Shown piece after piece: positions 14,547 through 22,824 of a DNA stretch of 64,000 bases. The stretch's first letter is position 1. The number at the start of each line of letters is the position of its first letter. The notes under the pieces were generated by a model that ran no database searches, was not told the DNA's origin, and was given only the letters and a program-made list of their open reading frames with translations. Made by a program: the position numbers and the translations under genes. The DNA comes from Hydractinia symbiolongicarpus (lineage: Eukaryota; Cnidaria; Hydrozoa; Anthoathecata; Hydractiniidae), in contig NC_079882.1 in assembly GCF_029227915.1 (NCBI RefSeq), positions 15,326,501 through 15,390,500 of the forward strand, given 5' to 3'.

Positions 14547-16200
14547 TTAGACTGCAAAAGGCCATATTACAGCCTTTACAGGACTGTGCACGTGGTTAAG
14601 AGTGTTGTAAGGCAACAGCGATAATGAAAACATCTTGGGACGTTGTAGCGCATTGAGACTGGAAGGAATAGTCCAATGGTAACCTGCGCAGACCGGTGAA
14701 ACCACGTGATTACGTGTGAGGCCTTTATTAGACTGCAAAAGGCCATATTACAGCTTTTATAGGACTGTGCACGTACTTAAAAGTGTTGTAAAGCAACAGC
14801 GCTAATGAAAATGACTTGGGAGGTTGTAGCGCATTGAGACTGGAACGACAAGTCCAATGGTAACCTGCACAGGCAGATGGAACCACGTGATTTACGTGTG
14901 AGGCCTTTATTAGACTGCAAAACGCCAAATTACAGTCTTTATAGGACTGTGCACGTACTTAAGAGTGTTGTAAGGCAACGGCGCCAATAAAAACGACTTG
15001 GGACGTTGTAGCGCATTGAGACTGGAAGGACTAGGTCAATGGTGACCTGCGCAGACCGGTGAAACCACGTGATTAACGTGTGAGGCCTTTATTAGACTGT
15101 AAAGGGCCATATTACAGCCTTTATAGGACTGTGCACGTAGGTAAGAGTGTTCTAATGCAACGGTGCTAATGAAAAAGATTTGGGACGTTGTAATGCATTT
15201 AGACTGGAAGGACTAGGCCAATGGTAACCTGCGCAGACAGGTGAAACCACGTGATTTACGTGTGAGGCCTTTATTAGACTGCAAAAGGCCATATTACAGC
15301 CTTTATAGGACTGTGCACGTGGTTAAGAGTGTTGTAAGGCAACAGCGATAATGAAAACAACTTGGGACGTTGTAGCGCATTGAGACTGGAAGGAATAGTC
15401 CAATGGTAACCTGCGCAGACCGGTGAAACCACGTGATTACGTGTGAGGCCTTTATTAGACTGCAAAAGGCCAAATTACAGCTTTTATAGGACTGTGGACG
15501 TAGTTAAGAGTGTTTTAAGGCAACTTCGCCAATGAAAACGACTTGGGACGTTGTAGCGCATTGAGACTGGAAGGACAAGGTCAATGGTAACCTGCACAGA
15601 CAGGTGAAACCACGTGATTTACGTGTGAAACCTTTATTAGACTGCAAAATGCCATATTACAGCCTTTATAGGACTGTGCACGTAGGTAAGAGTGTTCTAA
15701 TGCAACGGTGCTAATGAAAAAGATTTGGGACGTTGTAATGCATTTAGACTGGAAGGACTAGGCCAATGGTAACCTGCGCAGACAGGTGAAACCACGTGAT
15801 TTACGTGTGAAACCTTTATTAGACTGCAAAATGCCATATTACAGCCTTTATAGGACTGTGCACGTAGGTAAGAGTGTTCTAATGCAACGGTGCTAATGAA
15901 AAAGATTTGGGACGTTGTAATGCATTTAGACTGGAAGGACTAGGCCAATGGTAACCTGCGCAGACAGGTGAAACCACGTGATTTACGTGTGAGGCCTTTA
16001 TTAGACTGCAAAAGGCCATATTACAGCCTTTATAGGACTGTGCACGTGGTTAAGAGTGTTGTAAGGCAACCGCGATAATGAAAACAACTTGGGACGTTGT
16101 AGCGCATTGAGACTGGAAGGAATAGTCCAATGGTAACCTGCGCAGACCGGTGAAACCACGTGATTACGTGTGAGGCTTTTATTAGACTGCAAAAGGCCAT
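14547..16200 (+). repeat. 727-bp four-monomer higher-order repeat
   Basis: The monomer with cagcgataatgaaaac recurs at 14547, 15274 and 16001, exactly 727 bases apart. That is four monomers, one of them the 181-bp form ending gattacgtg. The units are not uniform: their internal monomers differ in type, so recombination or partial replacement followed the duplication. Confidence 0.6.
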
Positions 16201-19200
16201 ATTACAGCTTTTATAGGACTGTGCACGTAGTTAAAAATGTTGTAAAGCAACAGCGCTAATGAAAATGACTTGGGAGGTTGTAGCGCATTGAGACTGGAAC
16301 GACAAGTCCAATGGTAACCTGCACAGGCAGATGGAACCACGTGATTTACGTGTGAGGCCTTTATTAGACTGCAAAACGCCAAATTACAGTCTTTATAGGA
16401 CTGTGCACGTACTTAAGAGTGTTGTAAGGCAACGGCGCCAATAAAAACGACTTGGGACGTTGTAGCGCGTTGAGACTGGAAGGACTAGGTCAATGGTGAC
16501 CTGCGCAGACTGGTGAAACCACGTGATTAACGTGTGAGGCCTTTATTAGACTGTAAAGGGCCATATTACAGCCTTTATAGGACTGTGCACGTAGTTAAGA
16601 GTGTCTTAAGGCAACGGCGCTAATGAAAACGACTTGAGACGTTGTAGCACATTGAGACTGGAAGGATTAGGCCAATGGTAACCTGCGCAGGCATGTGAAC
16701 CACGTGATTTACGTATGAGGCCTTTATTAGACTGCAAAATGCCATATTACAGCCTTTATTGGACTGTGGAGGTAGTTAAGAGAGTTCTAAGACCACGGCG
16801 CTAAGGAAAACCACTTGGGACGTGGTAGCGAAGTGAGACTGGAACGACAAGTCCAATGGTAACCTGCACAGGCAGATGGAACCACGTGATTTACGAGTGA
16901 GGCCTTTATTAGACTTCAAAAGGCTAAATTACAGCTTTTATAGGACTGTGCACGTAGTTAAGAGTGTTGTAAAGCTACGGTGCTAATGAAAACGACTTGG
17001 GACGTTGTAGTACATTGAGACTGGAAGGACTAGACTAATGGTAACCTACGCAGACAGGTGAAACCACGTGATTTACGTGTGAGGCCTTTATTAGACTGCA
17101 AAAGGCCCTATTACAGCCTTTATAGGACTGTGCAGGTAGTTAAGAGTGTCTTAAGGCAACGGCGCTAATGAAAACAACTTGAGACGTTGTATCACATTGA
17201 GACTGGAAGGAATAGTCCAATGGTAACCCGCGCAGGCAGATGGAACCACGTGATTTACATGTGAAGCCTTTATTAGACTGCAAAAGGACATATTACAGCC
17301 TTTATAGGACTGTGCACGTAGTTAAGAGTGTTGTAAAGCAACGGCGCTAATGAAAACGACTTGGGACGTTGTAGCGCATTGAGACTGGAACGACAAGTCC
17401 AATGGTAACCTGCACAGGCAGATGGAACCACGTGATTTACGAGTGAGGCCTTTATTAGACTTCAAAAGGCCAAATTACAGCCTTTATAGGACTGTGCACG
17501 TAGTTAAGAGTGTTTTAAGGCAACTTCGCCAATGAAAACGACTTGGGACGTTGTAGCGCATTGAGACTGGAAGGACAAGGTCAATGGTAACCTGCACAGA
17601 CAGGTGAAACCACGTGATTTACGTGTGAAACCTTTATTAGACTGCAAAATGCCATATTACAGCCTTTATAGGACTGTGCACGTAGGTAAGAGTGTTCTAA
17701 TGCAACGGCGCTAATGAAAAAGATTTGGGACGTTGTAATGCATTTAGACTGGAAGGACTAGGCCAATGATAACCTGCGCAGACAGGTGAAACCACGTGAT
17801 TTACGTGTGAGGCTTTTGTTAGACTGCAAAAGGCCATATTACAGCCTTTATAGGACTGTGCACGTGGTTAAGAGTGTTGTAAGGCAACAGCGATAATGAA
17901 AACAACTTGGGACGTTGTAGCGCATTGAGACTGGAAGGAATAGTCCAATGGTAACCTGCACAGGCAGATGGAACCACGTGATTTACGTGTGAGGCCTTTA
18001 TTAGACTGCAAAACGCCAAATTACAGTCTTTATAGGACTGTGCACGTACTTAAGAGTGTTGTAAGGCAACGGCGCCAATAAAAACGACTTGGGACGTTGT
18101 AGCGCATTGAGACTGGAAGGACTAGGACAATGGTGACCTGCGCAGACCGGTGAAACCACGTGATTAACGTGTGAGACTTTTATTAGACTGCAAAGGGCCA
18201 TATTACAGCCTTTATAGGACTGTGCACGTAGTTAAGACTGTCTTAAGGCAACGGCGCTAATGAAAACAACTTGAGACGTTGTATCACATTGAGACTGGAA
18301 GGAATAGTCCAATGGTAACCCGTGCAGGCAGTTGGACCCACGTGATTTACGTGTGAGGCCTTTATTAGACTGCAAAAGGACATTTTACAGCCTTTATAGG
18401 ACTATGCACGTAGTTAAGAGTGTTGTAAAGCAACGGCGCTAATGAAAACGACTTGGGACGTTGTAGCGCATTGAGACTGGAACGACAAGTCCAATGGTAA
18501 CCTGCAGAGGCAGATGGAACCACGTGATTTACGAGTGAGGCCTTTATTAGTCTTCAAAAGGCCAAATTACAGCCTTTATAGGACTGTGCACGTAGTTAAG
18601 AGTGTTCTAAGGCAACTTCGCCAATGAAAACGACTTGGGACGTTGTAGCGCATTGAGACTGGAAGGACTAGGTCAATGGTAACCTGTACAGACAGGTGAA
18701 ACCACGTGATTTATGTGTGAAGCCTTTATTAGACTGCAAAATGCCATATTACAGCCTTTATAGGACTGTGCACGTAGGTAAGAGTGTTCTAATGCAACGG
18801 CGCTAATGAAAAAGATTTGGGACGTTGTAATGCATTTAGACTGGAAGGACTAGGCCAATGGTAACCTGCGCAGACCGGTCAAACCACGTGATTAACGTGT
18901 GAGGCCTTTATTAGACTGCAAAGGGCCATATTACACCCTTTATAGGACTGTGCACGTAGTTAAGAGTGTTGTAAAGCTACGGTGCTAATGAAAACGACTT
19001 GGGACGTTGTAGTACATTGAGACTGGAAGGACTAGACCAATGGTAACCTGCGCAGGCAGGTGAAACCACGTGATTTACGTGTGAGGCCTTTATTAGACTG
19101 CAAAGGGCCATATTACAGCTTTTATAGGACTGTGCACGTAGTTAAGAGTGTCTTAAGGCAACGGCGCTAATGAAAACAACTTGAGACGTTGTATCACATT

Positions 19201-20561
19201 GAGACTGGAAGGAATAGTCCAATGGTAACCCGCACAGGCAGATGGAACCACGGGATTTACGTGTGAGGCCTTTATTAGACTGCAAAAGGCCATATTACAG
19301 CCTTTATAGGACTGTGCACGTAGTTAAGAGTGTTGTAAAGCAACGGCGCTAATGAAAACGACTTGGGACGTTGTAGCGCATTGAAATTGGAACGACAAGT
19401 CCAATGGTAACCTGCACAGGCAGATGGAACCACGTGATTTACGAGTGAGGCCTTTATTAGACTTCAAAAGGCCAAATTACAGCCTTTATAGGACTGTGCA
19501 CGTAGTTAAGAGTGTTCTAAGGCAACTTCGCCAATGAAAACGACTTGGGACGTTGTAGCGCATTGAGACTGGAAGGACTAGGTCAATGGTAACCTGCACA
19601 GACAGGTGAAACCACGTGATTTACGTGTGAAGCCTTTATTAGACTGCAAAATGCCATATTACAGCCTTTATAGGACTGTGCACGTAGGTAAGAGTGTTCT
19701 AATGTAACGGCGCTAATGAAAAAGATTTGGGACGTTGTAAAGCATTTAGACTGGAAGTACTAGGCCAATGGTAACCTGCGCAGACAGGTGAAACCACGTG
19801 ATTTACGTGTGAGGCTTTTATTAGACTGCAAAAGGCCATATTACAGCCTTTATAGGACTGTGCACGTGGTTAAGAGTGTTGTAAGGCAACAGCGATAATG
19901 AAAACAACTTGGGACGTTGTAGCGCTTTGAGATTGGAAGGAATAGTCCAATGGTAACCTGCGCAGACCGGTGAAAGCACGTGATTACGTGTGAGGCCTTT
20001 ATTAGACTGCAAAAGGCCATATTACAGCTTTTATAGGACTGTGCACGTAGTTAAAAGTGTTGTAAAGCAACAGCGCTAATGAAAACGACTTGGGAGGTTG
20101 TAGCGCATTGAGACTGGAACGACAAGTCCAATGGTAACCTGCACAGGCAGATGGAACCACGTGATTTACGTGTGAGGCCTTTATTAGACTGCAAAAGGCC
20201 AAATTACAGTCTTTATAGGACTGTGCACGTAGTTAGGAGTGTTCTAAGGCAACTTCGCCAATGAAAACGACTTGGGACGTTGTAGCGCATTGAGACTGGA
20301 AGGACTAGGTCAATGGTAACCTGTACAGACAGGTGAAACCACGTGATTTATGTGTGAAGCCTTTATTAGACTGCAAAATGCCATATTACAGCCTTTATAG
20401 GACTGTGCACGTAGGTAAGAGTGTTCTAATGCAACGGCGCTAATGAAAAAGATTTGGGACGTTGTAATGCATTTAGACTGGAAGGACTAGGCCAATGGTA
20501 ACCTGCGCAGACAGGTGAAACCACGTGATTTACGTGTGAGGCTTTTATTAGACTGCAAAAG

Positions 20562-20572
20562 GCCATATTACA
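20562..20572 (+). repeat. Target-site duplication, left copy
   Basis: The 11 bases gccatattaca end the satellite on the left of the insertion and recur at 21788-21798 at the start of the satellite on the right. They are part of the ordinary monomer, so the element interrupted one unit between ttaca and gcctttata. The last base also matches the inverted repeat, leaving a one-base ambiguity. Confidence 0.85.
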
Positions 20573-20738
20573 TTAGCAAATATTTCTTGGGTTTAAGGCA
20601 ATAAATAACAAATTAAATTTTGATAAATTTTCTCCCTGATCTTTGTCAGAGCATCTTCAGATCCCAAGTAAAAACGTCTTTCAACATGCATGTACAAAAT
20701 GTTAAAAATTCTCTTGATAAAAATAAAATGTATAAAAA
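20572..20738 (+). repeat. Left inverted terminal repeat (pseudo-LTR)
   Basis: The sequence from attagcaaat to gtataaaaa is the exact reverse complement of 21592-21758 over 167 bases; no mismatch was seen. Its inner end supplies the first ATG and first 17 codons of the coding frame. The junction at 20738/20739 is where the pseudo-LTR meets RT-derived sequence, so it probably marks the 5' truncation point. Confidence 0.9.
20629..20660 (-). ncRNA. Mirror copy of the hammerhead-like core in the left pseudo-LTR
   Basis: By the symmetry of the inverted repeats, the same CTGAAGA, hairpin and GAAA arrangement lies on the minus strand here. It has the same limits as the right copy. In this orientation it would be antisense to the coding frame. 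Confidence 0.3.
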
Positions 20739-21561
20739 AAAGGAAGAAAAGGATGACCAGATCCCATTTTTGGATTGTTTAATAATGAGAAAAGATGATA
20801 ATACAGTGAAAACAAAAGTGTATAAAAAACCTACGCATACGGGACAATACACTAATTATACGTCAAACCAACCTTTACACGTAAAACTATCGACAATTAA
20901 AACTTTAACGAGAAGAGCAAAAACCATTTGCACAGAAGAAGCAGACCTCAAAGAAGAATTGAATTATATACAAAAAACTATGCAATTAAATGAGTTTCCC
21001 AAGAACATCGTAGCAAAAACGATAAAAGAAACATTAAACAAAGAATGTAATGGAAGAAACCAGACAGATGACGACACGAATTTAATTCGATTGTTTTTAC
21101 CCTATGAAAAAGGCATCTCAGAACAAATCGCCAGAGTATGCAAGAAATTTAATGTAAAATTAACACATACGAAAAACAAAGCGCTAAAAAATGTTGTAAA
21201 AGGCAACAAAATATTGAAAAACGGAAACCAGGACAATGAATCAGGTGTTGTATATAAAGTAACGTGTGGAGATTGTGGAAAATATTACATAAGAGAAACA
21301 GGAAGGAAGTTGACAACACGAATAAAAGAACACAAAAATGGCGCAAAAACCGATAAAGAAAACGTCTCTGGAATGTCCAAACACATTAAAGAAACAAAAC
21401 ACGAAATGAACTTTGAGAAAATAGAAATTCTCTATAGGGAAAACAATTTTATTAAAAGAAAATTTAAAGAGGCATTAGCGATTAAACAACATAAATCGGA
21501 TTTATTGAACAAAAAAGATGAAATAAGACGATTATCTGAAATTTGGGAAAACATACTATAA
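20686..21561 (+). CDS. Penelope-like protein fragment: RT C-terminal end, linker and GIY-YIG endonuclease
   Basis: This 291-codon frame starts at the first ATG; the same frame is open upstream to 20620 but has only a TTG there. Residues 1-17 come from the terminal repeat. Residues 26-33 (IPFLDCLI) and 45-52 (VYKKPTHT) are the hallmark end of a Penelope-type RT. The linker contains LPYEKGISEQI at 138-148. The GIY-YIG nuclease starts with GVVY at 187-190, followed by Cys194 and Cys197, which with His233 and His239 fit the CCHH pattern of PLE endonucleases. Arg212, His216 and Glu262 occupy expected active-site positions. The YIG motif reads YIR at 201-203 (AGA at 21292-21294), so a normally conserved glycine is lost. 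In this family the nuclease nicks DNA to prime reverse transcription. Because the RT palm is missing, any product would at most be a linker-nuclease fragment. There are no frameshifts or internal stops. Expression is unproven. Confidence 0.85.
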   Translation: MHVQNVKNSLDKNKMYKKKEEKDDQIPFLDCLIMRKDDNTVKTKVYKKPTHTGQYTNYTSNQPLHVKLSTIKTLTRRAKTICTEEADLKEELNYIQKTMQLNEFPKNIVAKTIKETLNKECNGRNQTDDDTNLIRLFLPYEKGISEQIARVCKKFNVKLTHTKNKALKNVVKGNKILKNGNQDNESGVVYKVTCGDCGKYYIRETGRKLTTRIKEHKNGAKTDKENVSGMSKHIKETKHEMNFEKIEILYRENNFIKRKFKEALAIKQHKSDLLNKKDEIRRLSEIWENIL

Positions 21562-21582
21562 TTTTTAACGACTTTTATTGTT

Positions 21583-21588
21583 AATAAA
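21583..21588 (+). promoter_or_regulatory. Possible polyadenylation hexamer AATAAA
   Basis: AATAAA lies 21 bases after the stop codon and just before the right terminal repeat. It fits a 3' end signal for an element transcript, but the region is AT-rich and the hexamer could occur by chance. Confidence 0.25.
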
Positions 21589-21591
21589 CGA

Positions 21592-21758
21592 TTTTTATAC
21601 ATTTTATTTTTATCAAGAGAATTTTTAACATTTTGTACATGCATGTTGAAAGACGTTTTTACTTGGGATCTGAAGATGCTCTGACAAAGATCAGGGAGAA
21701 AATTTATCAAAATTTAATTTGTTATTTATTGCCTTAAACCCAAGAAATATTTGCTAAT
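21592..21758 (-). repeat. Right inverted terminal repeat (pseudo-LTR)
   Basis: This is the mirror copy of the left repeat. It lies 30 bases after the stop codon of the coding frame. A minus-strand open frame over 21432-21710 begins with the same residues as the plus-strand frame only because the repeat is inverted, and it is not a separate gene. In PLEs the downstream pseudo-LTR lies next to a short tail, as seen here. Confidence 0.9.
21670..21701 (+). ncRNA. Hammerhead-ribozyme-like core in the right pseudo-LTR
   Basis: CTGAAGA (fits the hammerhead CUGANGA box) at 21670-21676 is followed by a hairpin: CTCTGA at 21679-21684 pairs with TCAGGG at 21691-21696 around the loop CAAAGA. GAAA follows at 21698-21701. 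T77 can pair with A97, leaving one bulged G in stem II. Penelope-like elements are known to carry hammerhead motifs in their pseudo-LTRs, on the sense strand. A possible stem III (AATTT/AAATT) follows, but I could not find a convincing stem I, so the motif may be degenerate or coincidental. Confidence 0.35.
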
Positions 21759-21787
21759 TAACTATGAAAAGGCAAACCTATAAAGAA
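21759..21787 (+). other. 29-bp tail between the right terminal repeat and the target-site duplication
   Basis: These bases (taactatgaaaaggc through aagaa) have no partner at the left end and lie outside the inverted repeat. PLEs often carry a short extension beside one pseudo-LTR, which fits. The stretch tgaaaaggc loosely resembles the satellite's tgcaaaaggcc, so partly satellite-derived filler DNA is an alternative. Confidence 0.6.
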
Positions 21788-21798
21788 GCCATATTACA
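21788..21798 (+). repeat. Target-site duplication, right copy
   Basis: This is the second copy of gccatattaca, followed at once by the expected monomer continuation gcctttatagg. It confirms that the insertion occurred by a staggered break within one satellite unit and was not a rearranged junction. Confidence 0.85.
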
Positions 21799-21929
21799 GC
21801 CTTTATAGGACTGTGCAGGTAGTTAAGAGAGTTCTAAGACCACGGCGCTAAGGAAAACCACTTGGAACGTTGTAGTGCATTGAGACTGGAAGGACTAGGT
21901 CAATGGTAACCTACGCAGACAGGTGAAAC

Positions 21930-21944
21930 CACGTGATTTACGTG
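21930..21944. other. Conserved CACGT/ACGTG dyad in the satellite monomer (example copy)
   Basis: The sequence CACGTGATTTACGTG is a perfect 5-bp inverted repeat around a 5-base spacer, and it contains an E-box-like CACGTG. It recurs in most monomers across the window. Variants reading gattaacgtg keep both arms; those reading gattacgtg or acgagtg alter the spacing or one arm. It could be a binding site for a dimeric protein, but this is inference from symmetry and conservation alone. Confidence 0.5.
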
Positions 21945-21947
21945 TGA

Positions 21948-21972
21948 GGCCTTTATTAGACTGCAAAAGGCC
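21948..21972. other. GGCCTTT/AAAGGCC inverted repeat in the satellite monomer (example copy)
   Basis: The arms GGCCTTT and AAAGGCC are complementary over 7 bp with an 11-base spacer, just downstream of the CACGT dyad. Only part of the monomers keep it: variants reading aaaggacat, aaatgcc or aaagggcc, or those beginning gaagcc, lose one or more pairs. It is less conserved than the CACGT dyad and may have no function. Confidence 0.4.
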
Positions 21973-22131
21973 ATATTACAGCCTTTATAGGACTGTGCAC
22001 GTAGTTAAGAGTGTCTTAAGGCAACGGCGCTAATGAAAACAACTTGAGACGTTGTATCACATTGAGACTGGAAGGAATAGTCCAATGGTAACCCGCGCAG
22101 GCAGATGGAACCACGTGATTTACGTGTGAGG
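21950..22131 (+). repeat. Representative 182-bp satellite monomer
   Basis: This is one complete unit, measured from cctttattag to the next cctttattag, exactly 182 bases. It carries the cttaagg-type variant with aacaacttgagacg and a cccgcgcaggcagatgg end. The length gives a reading-frame shift at each repeat, because 182 leaves a remainder of 2 when divided by 3. No frame can therefore stay open in phase through consecutive monomers as a repetitive protein. Confidence 0.95.
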
Positions 22132-22824
22132 CCTTTATTAGACTGCAAAAGGACATATTACAGCCTTTATAGGACTGTGCACGTAGTTAAGAGTGTTGTA
22201 AAGCAACGGCGCTAATGAAAAAGATTTGGGACGTTGTAACGCATTTAGACTGGAAGGACTAGGCCAATGGTAACCTGCGCAGACAGGTGAAACCACGTGA
22301 TTTACGTGTGAGGCTTTTATTAGACTGCAAAAGGCCATATTACAGCCTTTATAGGACTGTGCACGTGGTTAAGAGTGTTGTAAGGCAACAGCGATAATGA
22401 AAACAACTTGGGACGTTGTAGCGCATTGAGACTGGAAGGAATAGTCCAATGGTAACCTGCGCAGACCGGTGAAAGCACGTGATTACGTGTGAGGCCTTTA
22501 TTAGACTGCAAAGGGCCATATTACAGCCTTTATAGGACTGTGCACGTAGTTAAGAGTGTCTTAAGGCAACGGCGCTAATGAAAACAACTTGAGACGTTGT
22601 ATCACATTGAGACTGCAAGGAATAGTCCAATGGTAACCCGCGCAGGCAGATGGAACCACGTGATTTACGTGTGAGGCCTTTATTAGACTGCAAAAGGACA
22701 TATTACAGCCTTTATAGGACTGTGCACGTAGTTAAGAGTGTTGTAAAGCAACGGCGCTAATGAAAACGACTTGGGACGTTGTAGCGCATTGAGACTGGAA
22801 CGACAAGTCCAATGGTAACCTGCA

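Larger units (their letters stand above)
1..20572 (+). repeat. 182-bp tandem satellite array, left segment
   Basis: Head-to-tail monomers of about 182 bp fill the whole segment without an inversion or a non-satellite gap. Every unit carries the same ordered landmarks: cctttattagactgc, then ttacagcctttatagg, actgtgcacgtag, taatgaaaac, acttgggacgttgta, gagactgga, caatggtaacctgc, and accacgtgatttacgtg. Some units are one base shorter because the last landmark reads gattacgtg. Differences between units are mostly substitutions and fall into recurring variant types, so the units descend from a limited set of variants amplified in blocks. There are no genes here. Open frames of 60-114 codons recur once or twice per monomer and are chance products of the repeat. 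The length is close to one nucleosome repeat, as in many centromeric or heterochromatic satellites, but a centromeric location is inference only. Confidence 0.97.
20573..21787 (+). mobile_element. Truncated Penelope-like retroelement inserted in the satellite
   Basis: This is a 1215-bp AT-rich insertion flanked by an 11-bp target-site duplication. Its ends are 167-bp perfect inverted repeats, and a 29-bp tail (21759-21787) lies outside the right repeat. Inverted or direct pseudo-LTRs, a short tail on one side and 5' truncation are known features of Penelope-like elements. The interior encodes the RT C-terminal end, linker and GIY-YIG endonuclease typical of that class. The RT palm with its catalytic aspartates is absent, so the copy cannot reverse transcribe by itself. 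The perfect identity of the two terminal repeats suggests either recent insertion or that one repeat was copied from the other during insertion. No other copy is present in the window. Confidence 0.88.

Noticed and set aside
2004-20202. Dozens of 60-114 codon open frames, mostly antisense, with near-identical peptides containing HVNHVV and VHSPIKAV
   Set aside because: They recur once per monomer or every few monomers, change frame at each unit because 182 is not divisible by 3, and differ by satellite substitutions without any bias to silent sites that I could see. They have no recognisable domain. They are shadows of the repeat.
1-20572. Hammerhead motif in the satellite itself (ctaatgaaaac, ctgatgaaaac)
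   Set aside because: The box lacks a following stem II and GAAA in the right positions, so it does not fit the hammerhead layout.
20646-21346. Two further minus-strand frames inside the retroelement (20646-20852 and 21149-21346)
   Set aside because: Both are antisense to the well-supported RT/GIY-YIG frame, and their Phe/Leu-rich products reflect the A-rich coding strand.
21432-21710. Minus-strand 92-codon frame starting with the same residues as the retroelement frame
   Set aside because: The shared start is the inverted terminal repeat read on the other strand. The remainder is antisense to the endonuclease region.
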